NCBI GenBank assembly: GCA_024636075.1
Contig: JAGXHS010000114.1
Coordinates: 1-15,304, forward strand
Source of the DNA: Propionibacteriaceae bacterium
Lineage (GTDB): Bacteria > Actinomycetota > Actinomycetes > Propionibacteriales > Propionibacteriaceae
DNA: 15,304 nt
Direction of reading: 5' to 3'
Shown here in pieces: positions 6,913 to 14,909 of this stretch. Numbering within the stretch: the stretch's first letter is position 1; every line of letters starts with the position of its first letter. Below the pieces are notes generated by a model that did not search any database, was not told the DNA's origin, and saw only the letters and a program-made list of their open reading frames with translations. The position numbers and the translations under genes are program-made.

Positions 6913-8555
6913 ACAACTCCCTGCGGTTGGCGCAAACCGTCGTCGCCCAACTCCTCGCCCTCGGGATCGAGCACGTCGTGCTCTCCCCGGGATCGCGCAA
7001 CGCCCCGCTGTCGATTGCATTGGCGCGGGCAGCGGCCGCGGGTCAGCTGACCTTGCCGGTGCTGATCGATGAGCGTTCCGCAGGATTCGTCGCACTCGGT
7101 CTCACCAAGGCGACGGGTCGTCCGGTGGCTGTCGTGACCACCTCCGGCACAGCTGTCGGCAACCTGATGCCGGCGGTGATGGAGGCGCGTCACGCGGGCC
7201 TGCCGTTGGTGGTGATCAGTGCCGACCGACCCGCGGAGACGGTCGGCACCGGCGCCAACCAGACCGCGGACCAGGCCAACCTGTTCGGACACCAGGTACT
7301 GGCGTCGGCACGATTGTCCAGCGAATCAGGCTCGGCTGCGGCCTGGGCTGCCGCCGTTGCCCGAACGGTGGTCACCGCCGGCGGTGTCCGCACGAGGAAT
7401 CCGGGGCCGGTCCAGCTCAATCTGGAGTTCAGTGCTCCACTGCTGCCATCCGGGACAACCGACCCGGACCCGGCATCGTCGGATGAGCCGCCGGCTCCGA
7501 AGTCGAGGGAGCTCACGGTGAGCCCGGCGGGTGACGCCGGCGGAACGATCGAGCTGGATGATCGCCGCACCGTGGTTCTGGTCGGTGATGCCACCCCGGA
7601 GCAGGGCAGCCGGGCGCGCGCGCTCGCCGAGTCCGCGGGGCTGCCGCTGTTCGCTGAACCGAGCAGCAATGCCCGTGGCGGTGACAACGCCATCTCCTGC
7701 TACCGGGTGCTGTTGGGCATTGATGACCTGTCCGAGCGCATCGAACGCGTCATCCAGATCGGGCACCCGACCCTGTCGCGAGCGGTGAGCGGTTTGTTGA
7801 CCCGCGATGACATCGAGCTGGTGGTCGTCAGCGATCGCGCCCCGTGGCATGACACAGGTCACCGAGCCCGCCACGTCACCGACGGTGTGGTGCCCGCGCC
7901 AGGCGATGAGCACTGGCTGAACCAGTGGCGGTTGGCGGACCACCGGCTGCGGATTCAACTGGAGCAGTCAGCCGGGGACCGCGACCCCGGGGGTTGGGAA
8001 CTGGCCGAGCTGGTGGCCCAGCGAGTCACCACCGGGCAGCACCTGGTGTTCGGTGCGTCGAACCCGATCAGGGATGCCGACCTGGCGGCCATCAGTGACA
8101 CGCCGGCCACCACGTGGGCAAACCGAGGCTTGTCGGGCATCGACGGCACCATCTCCAAGGCTGTCGGCATCCAGCTGGCCACCGGGCAACCGACGACCGC
8201 ACTGGTCGGGGACATCACTTTCCTGCACGACGTCGGTGGCTTGTGGCTGGGCGACCTCGAGACCCGACCGGCGCTGCGGGTGGTGGTCGCCGATGATCGC
8301 GGCGGCAGCATCTTCCACAGCCTGGAACAGGGGGCAGCGTGTTACGCGGACTCGTTCGAGAAGGTCTTCGGCACTCCGCACCAGGTGGACATCGCTGCCG
8401 TTGCGGCTGGATACGGCTGGCAGGTGCATCACGTGACCGATCTCGAAGAGCTGGGCATGCGGCTACGGCTGGCGCCCAGCGGTCCGGAGGTGCTGGTGTT
8501 GCGCATCCAGCGTTCCCGTCGTCGTGAACTGGACCAGCAGCTGAGCCATTTGTGA
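6909..8555 (+). CDS. menD: SEPHCHC synthase MenD
   Basis: MenD is the thiamine diphosphate enzyme that joins 2-oxoglutarate (with loss of CO2) to isochorismate, the committed step to menaquinone. The 548-residue length fits the family (E. coli 556). Visible motifs are SPGSRNAPL at 26-34, the cofactor-activating Glu55 in DERSAGF, TSGTAVGN at 78-85, SADRPAE at 104-110, ADQANLFG at 120-127, and the metal/diphosphate-binding motif GDITFLHD at 434-441. The start ATG overlaps the menC stop (ATGA), and I chose it over upstream in-frame codons inside menC. It is the last gene of the plus-strand men run. Its stop lies only 21 bp from the stop of the convergent nuclease gene, with no obvious terminator hairpin between them. 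Confidence 0.97.
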   Translation: MNNSLRLAQTVVAQLLALGIEHVVLSPGSRNAPLSIALARAAAAGQLTLPVLIDERSAGFVALGLTKATGRPVAVVTTSGTAVGNLMPAVMEARHAGLPLVVISADRPAETVGTGANQTADQANLFGHQVLASARLSSESGSAAAWAAAVARTVVTAGGVRTRNPGPVQLNLEFSAPLLPSGTTDPDPASSDEPPAPKSRELTVSPAGDAGGTIELDDRRTVVLVGDATPEQGSRARALAESAGLPLFAEPSSNARGGDNAISCYRVLLGIDDLSERIERVIQIGHPTLSRAVSGLLTRDDIELVVVSDRAPWHDTGHRARHVTDGVVPAPGDEHWLNQWRLADHRLRIQLEQSAGDRDPGGWELAELVAQRVTTGQHLVFGASNPIRDADLAAISDTPATTWANRGLSGIDGTISKAVGIQLATGQPTTALVGDITFLHDVGGLWLGDLETRPALRVVVADDRGGSIFHSLEQGAACYADSFEKVFGTPHQVDIAAVAAGYGWQVHHVTDLEELGMRLRLAPSGPEVLVLRIQRSRRRELDQQLSHL

Positions 8556-8576
8556 GCTGACGAGAGGCTGCTGCAC

Positions 8577-10310
8577 TCAGAGGGGGGCGCCGGCGCGGAG
8601 CCAGCCACGCAAAGCATGGGTGGCCCTGACATCGTCCTCGTTGTAGTCCAGCACCCGCTGCGCGGCTGCCGCGCGAACGTCCGGGTCCTCGGCGGTGACA
8701 GCCTCATCGAACCATCGCTGCGAGTTCAGACCGCCTGGGTCCTCGTCGCGCCAGGTGTGACCTGCGCCGACGGTGGCGACCACTTTCAGCCCCAGACCAC
8801 GGACGGCGAAGAAGTTCTGCCGCACCAACGGGAACAGATCGACGCAGTGCTCGATCACCCGGGCGGCCAGCCGCCTGAGCTCGCGGTCACCTGATCTGCC
8901 GGCCAGCCGGCGGATGTTTACCGTCTCGAAATCCGAGTAGTGGAATATTCGCAGGTCACCGTGCTCGGCGATCAACCCGTCGAGCCACGTCAGCGCCCGG
9001 CGCATCAGGGCGATCTCAGCCGCAAAACCAAGATCACTGAAGACTCCGAAACTGACGAACTCGGGGTCCGCACCGCTGAGGTCATCGACGCAGAAGCCCC
9101 ACAGGTACACCCGCCCATCCGCCGAGGTCTCCAGATCGAGATCAATTTCCAGGCTACCTCCGGGTACCTCGATCGGGTCCTCGGTGACCTTTTCCAGCTC
9201 GGTGCCAGCGGCCATCAGCCGAGCCCGGCGGGCCGCCAACCGCAGTCTGGATTCAGCTCCGTCGCGGTGCTTCACTTCAGGCAAGTAGTCCGCCATCAGT
9301 CCGTCGAGGTCAGCCGCGCAGAGGTCAGTGATGGTGGTGATCCCGAAGCGTCGCAGCGCGCTGATCTCGCGGACGTCGAGCGGGGACTTGTCGATACGCA
9401 GCGACAAGTCCTCCTCGTGAAACTGCGGGAGGCAACGTTGCCACCATTCGCACCGGTCGCATTCCCGAATGCGAATCGGAGTGACCATCGGGGCGGCGCT
9501 CGGGTCCTGCGTCGAACTCAACGCGCGCTGGGCCACACTCACCCGGAATCCATGCTCGTGGTCGTAGCGTTCCAACGGACTCCGCAGCCGCCAGCCCTGC
9601 TCCGAGGTGCGGGAGAAGGTTCGTACGAGTTTCTCCTCCAACCGCACCCAGGTCACCAGCCATTCCTGGCCGAGATCGGGAATGGTGTCGGTGCCGATCA
9701 CTCCCCCCCGCGGTTCACCGCCCGCCGACCAGCCAGCTGCCTCCAACAACCGCCAGTATTGGGACATCTGCAGCAGGTCGCGCTCACGACTCGTCTTGAA
9801 GACCCAGTCCAGGCTGTCGAAACCGCTGGCGTGCACGGGTTCCGCCAATCGACTGAAGCGACCCGCCCTCGTGCCGCGCGGGCCTTGGCGCTCGATCACC
9901 CGGTGTCGCTTGACCTCGACGGGCAGATATCCGGGACGACCGTCCGGGCGCTGTTCATCGCGGATCAGGATGTCGGCCTGGCCGCGTCGATGACCCGCCA
10001 GATCGATCGGCAATGCGGCGCCGAGGATCACCGAGGTTCCCGCGGCGACCGCCTCGGTCGTTCGGGCCTGCAACAGGTCCCACTGGGGCCTTCCAGCGCT
10101 GCGCAGGTCCGCGACATCATCGCAGACGCGGATCAGTTCGCTGAGGACCTCGTACTCGAATGCCTTGCCGCCCGCGAACACCTCCAACAAGGCATCACTG
10201 GCGCCCTCCCCGGGTGCCTCGATCGCGGGGTCGTACCGGTTCTGGATCTTGACCGGGCAACTTCCTGCCGCGTAGGCGTCCAGCACGACACGTCGGGTGG
10301 GCTCAGTCAC
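8577..10310 (-). CDS. RecB-like Fe-S nuclease fused to an RNase H-like exonuclease domain (TM0106-type family)
   Basis: This 577-residue protein resembles the TM0106-type 'RecB family nuclease' group, whose role is not established. The N-terminal half is a PD-(D/E)XK nuclease: Asp113 in GQADILI and EVK at 132-134 give the catalytic triad. Cys18 together with Cys284, Cys287 and Cys293 (CxxCx5C) matches the Fe-S cluster spacing of Cas4/AddB-type nucleases. Residues 317-345 look like a helix-hairpin segment. The C-terminal half is a YprB/RNase_H_2-like 3'-5' exonuclease domain with DLDLET at 390-395 (acidic motif I), FHYSDFET at 456-463, and DYNEDDVRATHAL near 555-567. Both active sites look intact. 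The GTG start overlaps the menG stop by eight bases, so the two are probably coexpressed. A DNA-repair or nucleic-acid-processing role is inference. Confidence 0.88.
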   Translation of the reverse strand: MTEPTRRVVLDAYAAGSCPVKIQNRYDPAIEAPGEGASDALLEVFAGGKAFEYEVLSELIRVCDDVADLRSAGRPQWDLLQARTTEAVAAGTSVILGAALPIDLAGHRRGQADILIRDEQRPDGRPGYLPVEVKRHRVIERQGPRGTRAGRFSRLAEPVHASGFDSLDWVFKTSRERDLLQMSQYWRLLEAAGWSAGGEPRGGVIGTDTIPDLGQEWLVTWVRLEEKLVRTFSRTSEQGWRLRSPLERYDHEHGFRVSVAQRALSSTQDPSAAPMVTPIRIRECDRCEWWQRCLPQFHEEDLSLRIDKSPLDVREISALRRFGITTITDLCAADLDGLMADYLPEVKHRDGAESRLRLAARRARLMAAGTELEKVTEDPIEVPGGSLEIDLDLETSADGRVYLWGFCVDDLSGADPEFVSFGVFSDLGFAAEIALMRRALTWLDGLIAEHGDLRIFHYSDFETVNIRRLAGRSGDRELRRLAARVIEHCVDLFPLVRQNFFAVRGLGLKVVATVGAGHTWRDEDPGGLNSQRWFDEAVTAEDPDVRAAAAQRVLDYNEDDVRATHALRGWLRAGAPL

Positions 10311-11001
10311 CGGCCCATCCCCGGTGCAGTGCCACGATCCCGCCGGACAGGTTCCGCCAGCCGACCGCCCGCCAGCCTGCCCTGACCATCAACTCGGCCA
10401 ACCCCGGCTGGTCCGGCCAGGCCAGGATCGATTCCGCCAAGTAGCTGTACGCAGCGGGATTGCTGGACAACCCAGCCAGCGCGGGCACCGCTCGCTCCAG
10501 GTAGAACCCGTAGGCCGCACCGAACGGTGCCCACGTCGGGCGGGAGAACTCACAGATCACCACCCGGCCAGCCGGCTTCGTCACCCGACGCAACTCGATC
10601 AGCGCCGCCAGCGTGTTCTCGACGTTGCGCAACCCGAAGCTGATGCTGACCGCGTCGAAGGAATTGTCGGCGTAGGGCAGTTGCAGTGCGTCACCAGCCA
10701 CGAAGGCGAGCTGCGGTTGGCGTTGTTTGCCGACCTGCAGCATCCCGAGACTCAGATCAGTCGGGAAGACCTGTGCACCTGCCCGTTCGAAGGGCACCGA
10801 CGAAGTGCCGGTCCCAGCAGCGAGGTCCAGAATCCGCTGCCCCGGCGAGGGGTCAACCGCGTCCACCACGTCGTGGCGCCACTGACGATCAGCGCCCAGG
10901 CTGAGCAGGTCGTTCATCAGGTCGTATCGACGGGCGACGCCATCGAACATCATCGCCACGTCGTGGCGGCGCTTGGCGAGGGAGGCACGCGTTTCCAGCA
11001 T
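10303..11001 (-). CDS. menG: Demethylmenaquinone methyltransferase MenG (UbiE family)
   Basis: MenG uses S-adenosylmethionine to methylate demethylmenaquinone, the last ring step of the pathway. The 232-residue protein starts with the typical VAMMFDGVARRYDLMNDLLSLG. It has SAM motif I DLAAGTGT at 59-66, the acidic residue in FPTDLS at 79-84, GDALQLPYADNSFDAVSISFGLRN at about 103-126 (UbiE signature), and CEFSRP at 150-155. I prefer the ATG at 11001, which has GGAG just upstream, over a GTG six codons earlier that would add residues not seen in the family. The downstream nuclease start overlaps its end. The gene is divergent from the ABC ATPase with only 62 bp between starts. It is separated from menE-A-C-D by the nuclease and lies on the other strand. 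Confidence 0.95.
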   Translation of the reverse strand: MLETRASLAKRRHDVAMMFDGVARRYDLMNDLLSLGADRQWRHDVVDAVDPSPGQRILDLAAGTGTSSVPFERAGAQVFPTDLSLGMLQVGKQRQPQLAFVAGDALQLPYADNSFDAVSISFGLRNVENTLAALIELRRVTKPAGRVVICEFSRPTWAPFGAAYGFYLERAVPALAGLSSNPAAYSYLAESILAWPDQPGLAELMVRAGWRAVGWRNLSGGIVALHRGWAGD

Positions 11002-11027
11002 TGCTCCAGCTTTGCACACCCCGGCGA

Positions 11028-11057
11028 TTGGGGGAGTTGGGCTCCGATGGGCACAAT
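11028..11057 (+). promoter_or_regulatory. Possible promoter for a leaderless ABC ATPase mRNA
   Basis: TTGGGG at 11028-11033 and CACAAT at 11052-11057 are 18 bp apart. The expected transcription start, about seven bases after the -10, falls on the A of the ATG at 11064. That ATG has no clear ribosome site. Leaderless mRNAs are common in actinobacteria, so this reading is plausible, but the -10 is imperfect. Confidence 0.35.
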
Positions 11058-11063
11058 GGTCGC

Positions 11064-11705
11064 ATGGCCAAACGCAAGACCGTGCTCAAGGTTTCACACC
11101 TCACCAAGTCCTACGGCGACGTGGTGATCGTTGACAACTTCAACCTGACCGTCAGCGAGGGTGAAGCCGTCGCGCTGACCGGGCGCAATGGCGCCGGCAA
11201 GTCGACGATCCTCCGATGCCTGGTGGGTGCCGATCGTCCCACCGAGGGCACCATCGAGGTGCTCGGGCAGAAGATGAGCGAGACGAACCCGGAGATGCGT
11301 CGCGCGGTGGCAACCGTGATCGACGACCTCGACTTCTTCCCCGACCTGAGCGTGGTCGAGCATCTCGACCTGCTTGCCCGGGCGCACGGACTCGACGACG
11401 CGGACGCCCTGGTCGACGAGGTGCTCGAGGAGGTTCAGTTGGTGCCGCAGTCCGGCCAGCTGCCGGGCACCCTTTCTTCGGGCCAGCGTCGACGGTTGGC
11501 CCTCGCCACCGGGTTCGTGCGTCCCCGGAAACTGCTGATCCTCGACGAGCCGGAGCAGCGACTCGACGTGGAGGGAGTGCAGTGGCTGGGGGAGCGGCTC
11601 AGGCAGGAGCGGGCCCACGGGCTGGCGATCGTGATGGCCAGCCACGAGCCGTCTCTGGTGGAGGCGGTCGGGTGTCGCATCGTCCGGGTCGGGGCCCCCC
11701 AATGA
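11064..11705 (+). CDS. ABC transporter ATP-binding protein
   Basis: A 213-residue ATPase that should power the membrane protein encoded immediately after it. Walker A is GRNGAGKST at 40-48, the signature is LSSGQRRRL at 138-146, Walker B is LLILDEP at 157-163 and the switch histidine is His194 in ASHEP. Two variations stand out. The Q-loop glutamine is replaced in the VIDDLDFFPDLSV stretch (86-98), and the D-loop reads QRLD in place of SALD. Such changes are common in ABC-2-like ATPases of the CcmA type and do not imply loss of activity. The start is ATG at 11064. The stop overlaps the next gene as ATGA. The substrate cannot be read from the sequence. Confidence 0.92.
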   Translation: MAKRKTVLKVSHLTKSYGDVVIVDNFNLTVSEGEAVALTGRNGAGKSTILRCLVGADRPTEGTIEVLGQKMSETNPEMRRAVATVIDDLDFFPDLSVVEHLDLLARAHGLDDADALVDEVLEEVQLVPQSGQLPGTLSSGQRRRLALATGFVRPRKLLILDEPEQRLDVEGVQWLGERLRQERAHGLAIVMASHEPSLVEAVGCRIVRVGAPQ

Positions 11706-13399
11706 GCGATCAGTTGCCGAATGACGAAGAACTCGACCTCGAGTCACCTGATCTGGACGACGAACCCTCGAATGCGCACATCGATCTGATGCCCACCCAC
11801 GAGGTGGACGAGAAGCAGTTGTTGCTGTTGATGAAGGACTGGCGGCGAGGTCGCGCCACCCGCAACTTGCGTCAGGCCATCTCCGACGGGTACGTCGCCG
11901 TGTTCACCGCGGCGATGATCACTGCCATGGTGGTGTCGGCGATCGTGCACGCCCAACAAGTGGCTGCGGATTGCTCGACGGCGTCATGCAATTCTGGTCG
12001 CAGTTTGCTGCCCTGGGCTGCGGTGGCCGGGTTGCTTGTGCTCACACTCGCTGCGGCGCGGATGTTCGGACCGGTGCTGGCCTCGGCCGCGGAGGGCTTC
12101 TGGTTGATGGATGCCCCGCTACAACGGGGCAAGTTGCTGGTCCGTCGGCTCTGGATGGCCCTCGGTGCGGCACTGGTCAGCGGCTTGGTGCTGGGCGCAT
12201 TGGTGGCGGCACTGACCGGCTCGTCAGGGCCCGCGATCCTGGCGTGGAGCGCAGCCACCGGGCTCAGCGCCGCAGGCGTCACCGCTTTCGCCGCGGCGGA
12301 GCAGGGGGCCGAGCGCCGCTGGACGGTCAAGTTGTTGCAGGTTGTCGTCTCGCTGGCTGGTGTTGTGGTGCTGGTGATTGTGGTGTCCACAGCTGCCGGC
12401 TGGGTGGACATTCGAGTCACCGACGAGTTCTCGATCCGGCTGGCGCTGATCCTTTCCGGAGTCGGCCTGGTGCTCGGAATCGTCGGTGCCGGCGTCGCGA
12501 TCCACCGGCTGAACCGCATCCGACGGTCACGACTCACCAGCGGTGGATCACTCGTCTCCGGGATGCAGGGCGCCGCGTTCGCGCTGGACTTCGGGTTGGT
12601 CCGCGACATCCTGGTGGAACGCGAAGCGATGGAGCGTGGCCGGGTGAAACCAACTCGCGGCCGAGGAATCGGACTACGGGCCCTGGTCTGGCGCGACGTG
12701 CAACGACTGATCCGATACCCGAAGCCGCTGTTCCTGCTCGCGGTCAGCGTGGTGGTTCCCTACGCGGTGCAGGCGCTCGGCCTGGGTCCGCTGAACGCCC
12801 CGATATCGGCCCTGGTGCTGATGGCCGCCCTGATTCCGTTCTTCTCCACGCTGCGGGTGCTGAGCCGGACCAAGGGGCTGGCGCGCGCGTTTCCCTACAA
12901 CACCGGTGAGATCCGCACCGCCGCTTCGGTGGCGCCCTCGGTGTTGACTGCCATCTGGGCGATGGCCGTGATTCCGGCGTATCTGGGCGTGAGTACCGAG
13001 GAAGCCGGTAATTCCCCGGTGCGAGCCGTGCAGATCGCGCTGGTGACCGCCATCGCCGGTCTGCTCGCCGCCATTCGCTGGGTCAGCGCGAAGAGCGCCG
13101 ACTACAGCAAGCCGATGCTCGCCACCCAGATGGGTGCCATGCCGCCCGGTCTGCTGATCAACCTGATCAGGGGATTCGACATCGTCGCGCTGGTCACCTT
13201 CCCGGTGATCGTCGGATGGTCCCCGTGGATCTCGTTGGTGATCGCGCTGATCGCCTTCAGCATCCTGCGCAGCGGTGGCCTCGATCGGGAGTCACTGGCG
13301 GAGATGCAGGAGGATCAGAAGCGCCAGATGGAGGAGCAGAAGAAGAAGTCCTCTTCCACGGGCGGCGGCGACAAGGTGAAGATCACTCGCGGTCGCTGA
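11702..13399 (+). CDS. Multi-spanning membrane protein, putative ABC permease (DUF6297-like)
   Basis: This 565-residue protein has an acidic cytoplasmic head (residues 1-40). About 12 hydrophobic segments follow, near 63-84, 103-122, 148-170, 177-198, 210-233, 245-268, 342-361, 366-384, 406-429, 440-459, 483-503 and 505-523. They fall into two groups of six separated by a charged cytoplasmic linker (270-340). The C-terminus is a charged Lys/Glu/Gln-rich tail (530-565) that may form a short coiled coil. Two cysteines (Cys91, Cys96) sit in the first outer loop and could pair. It starts in an ATGA overlap with the ATPase gene, so the two almost certainly form one transporter. From memory it resembles actinobacterial proteins labelled DUF6297; no substrate is known to me. 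Confidence 0.82.
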   Translation: MSDQLPNDEELDLESPDLDDEPSNAHIDLMPTHEVDEKQLLLLMKDWRRGRATRNLRQAISDGYVAVFTAAMITAMVVSAIVHAQQVAADCSTASCNSGRSLLPWAAVAGLLVLTLAAARMFGPVLASAAEGFWLMDAPLQRGKLLVRRLWMALGAALVSGLVLGALVAALTGSSGPAILAWSAATGLSAAGVTAFAAAEQGAERRWTVKLLQVVVSLAGVVVLVIVVSTAAGWVDIRVTDEFSIRLALILSGVGLVLGIVGAGVAIHRLNRIRRSRLTSGGSLVSGMQGAAFALDFGLVRDILVEREAMERGRVKPTRGRGIGLRALVWRDVQRLIRYPKPLFLLAVSVVVPYAVQALGLGPLNAPISALVLMAALIPFFSTLRVLSRTKGLARAFPYNTGEIRTAASVAPSVLTAIWAMAVIPAYLGVSTEEAGNSPVRAVQIALVTAIAGLLAAIRWVSAKSADYSKPMLATQMGAMPPGLLINLIRGFDIVALVTFPVIVGWSPWISLVIALIAFSILRSGGLDRESLAEMQEDQKRQMEEQKKKSSSTGGGDKVKITRGR

Positions 13400-13438
13400 A
13401 CGAACCAGCTGGCGTCGCAGCGCCGGGGGCGTCGGGCG

Positions 13439-14698
13439 TCACTTCTCCAGGGCATCGCGCATCGGCACGAACTTGGCCACCGTCTCGGCGAGTTCCTCGT
13501 CGGGTCGGGAGTCCGCCACGATGCCGCAGCCGGCGAACAGGTGGATCTCATCGGGAGTTGTGGGATCGATCTGGCCGCAACGCAGCGCGAGTGCCCATTC
13601 ACCCTCACCGGTGCTGTCCAACCAGCCCACCGGCCCGGCGTAACGACCGCGATCCATGCCCTCGACCTCATTGATGATGTCGAGGGCCGTGTGGGTGGGT
13701 GTGCCGCAGACAGCAGCCGAAGGATGCAGCGCCGCCGCCAGCGCCAACGACGACGGTCCGGGCTCGACAGCGCCAGCGATGTCGGTGGCCAGATGCATCA
13801 CGTTCGGCAACCAGACCACATGGGGGGCCTCGGGAACGCTCATCCCGTGGCAGTAAGGGGCCAAGGCCTCAGCCACCGAACGCACCGCGTACTCGTGCTC
13901 CGCCAAATCCTTGCTGGACGTGGACAGAGCAGCCGCCAGGGCTGTTCCGTCCGAATCGCCCAGCGCGCTGCGCCGCAGCGTGCCGGCCAGCACCCTGCTG
14001 GTGGCCAGGCCTCCTTCGAGGCGAATGAGCATCTCGGGGGTGGCGCCGACCAGACCGTCGACGAGGTAGGTCCAGCAATCCCCGTATTCACTGACCATGT
14101 GGCGGACGATCCAGCGCGGGTCAATGGGCTCCGGTGAGGCAGCGATGATGTCGCGCGCGAGCACCACTTTGTCCGCACCGCCGCGTTGGATCAGGCGCAC
14201 CACCTCGGCCACCGCCGATTCCCATGCCGGCCCGTTCATGCCACCGTCGGCGTAGGCGATGCCGGCCGGCCGCATCGGGGGTGGCTGAACCGCGGGCATC
14301 TGCTGCAGCGCGTCACCCCGGAAGACGCGGGTCATCCAACACAGGTCACCTCGGCGCCCCAGCACAATCTCGGGGATGATCAGCCGTGACGGATCCGAAC
14401 TGTGGTCGGGGTCGAAGGCAAAGGAGCCGACGGCGATCGGGCCGGTGCCTCGAACCCCGAAGAGCTCGGTGTCGTTCTCGATCTCTTGTCGAGTGTTATC
14501 CCACCAGATGTCCGCAGCGTCCAATGAGTCGGTCTCGAACCGCGCCACCTCACCCAGGGCCACAAATCCCTCGCCGCGCCGCAGAAAGGCGAACGAGGAC
14601 TGCTCGGTCAGATAGGCCTCAAGTGGTCCGGGATCATCGATGATGACGGTGCGTGCGCGCAGCCGTGACCCACCGGGATTCTTCAACACTTGGCGCAT
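13439..14698 (-). CDS. menF: Isochorismate synthase MenF
   Basis: MenF converts chorismate to isochorismate, the entry step to menaquinone. The 419-residue protein has the full chorismate-binding domain in its C-terminal two thirds: Lys177 in GGADKVVLAR (probable base that activates water), Glu222 in GATPEMLIRL (probable general acid), RVLAGTLRRS at 235-244, EHEYAV at 267-272, HPSAAVCGTPT at 325-335, NEVEGMDRGRYAGPVGW at 343-359 and AGCGIVADSRPDEELAE at 389-405. Synthases that make siderophore precursors (EntC/DhbC type) look alike, but the surrounding men genes favour MenF. It is transcribed toward the permease gene, with stops about 40 bp apart. Its upstream region holds the perfect inverted repeat at 14741-14771. 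Confidence 0.95.
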   Translation of the reverse strand: MRQVLKNPGGSRLRARTVIIDDPGPLEAYLTEQSSFAFLRRGEGFVALGEVARFETDSLDAADIWWDNTRQEIENDTELFGVRGTGPIAVGSFAFDPDHSSDPSRLIIPEIVLGRRGDLCWMTRVFRGDALQQMPAVQPPPMRPAGIAYADGGMNGPAWESAVAEVVRLIQRGGADKVVLARDIIAASPEPIDPRWIVRHMVSEYGDCWTYLVDGLVGATPEMLIRLEGGLATSRVLAGTLRRSALGDSDGTALAAALSTSSKDLAEHEYAVRSVAEALAPYCHGMSVPEAPHVVWLPNVMHLATDIAGAVEPGPSSLALAAALHPSAAVCGTPTHTALDIINEVEGMDRGRYAGPVGWLDSTGEGEWALALRCGQIDPTTPDEIHLFAGCGIVADSRPDEELAETVAKFVPMRDALEK

Positions 14699-14702
14699 GT
14701 TA

Positions 14703-14707
14703 CTCCC
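14703..14707 (-). promoter_or_regulatory. Shine-Dalgarno site that sets the menF start
   Basis: On the minus strand GGGAG lies four bases before the ATG at 14698. This favours that ATG over a GTG at 14731, eleven codons upstream, which has no ribosome site. Confidence 0.7.
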
Positions 14708-14740
14708 ATCGACGTCATGGGTGCTTGGCACGCAGCCCAG

Positions 14741-14771
14741 AGTTGTTCGTTGAAATAGACAACGAACAACT
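14741..14771. repeat. Perfect 12-bp inverted repeat, probable operator
   Basis: AGTTGTTCGTTG at 14741-14752 and CAACGAACAACT at 14760-14771 are exact reverse complements around AAATAGA. The near edge is 42 bp from the menF ATG and the far edge about 50 bp upstream of the proposed -35 of the reductase gene. No T-run follows on either strand, so a terminator is unlikely. A dimeric regulator site controlling menF, or both genes, is the best reading. The half-sites point outward relative to an actinobacterial LexA box, so it is not LexA, and I cannot assign a regulator. Confidence 0.8.
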
Positions 14772-14819
14772 TGCGGAAATCACCTTGTTCCCCCTTGTGG
14801 TGCAGCCCTGGAGGGTCTT

Positions 14820-14848
14820 TTGGGCAGTTGGCCCGGGTGGCCTAGAAT
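14820..14848 (+). promoter_or_regulatory. Predicted promoter of the reductase gene
   Basis: TTGGGC at 14820-14825 and TAGAAT at 14843-14848 are separated by 17 bp, a good match to a housekeeping sigma factor promoter. It would give a leader of about 55 bases ending in the GGAG ribosome site at 14899-14902. Confidence 0.6.
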
Positions 14849-14909
14849 CACTGGGAATTGCGCTGCTCGTGGGCGCCCGCCGACCGCGCACCCCTGTTGG
14901 AGATGACAC

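Larger units (their letters stand above)
14699..14909. promoter_or_regulatory. Divergent menF / reductase control region
   Basis: These 211 bp separate two divergently transcribed quinone genes. They contain a perfect 12-bp inverted repeat (14741-14771) close to menF and a good promoter for the plus-strand gene (14820-14848). The 14740-14800 part is clearly richer in A/T than the rest of the window. I see no small gene or RNA. Confidence 0.65.

Noticed and set aside
8577..10310. A Cas4 or defence-system nuclease
   Set aside because: The cysteine spacing is Cas4-like, but the protein is full length with an added exonuclease domain, and its neighbours are quinone genes with no CRISPR or defence partners.
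8940..10385. A 481-codon plus-strand frame
   Set aside because: It is antisense to the nuclease gene, which has catalytic and cysteine motifs in the right order. Long shadow frames are expected in GC-rich DNA.
13400..13438. A bidirectional terminator between the permease gene and menF
   Set aside because: Only a 4-bp stem (CGCC/GGCG) can be drawn and there is no T-run, which is too weak to call.
14741..14771. A rho-independent terminator or a LexA box
   Set aside because: No T-run follows the stem on either strand and it sits before, not after, genes. The half-sites face the opposite way from the actinobacterial LexA box (CGAAC-N4-GTTCG).
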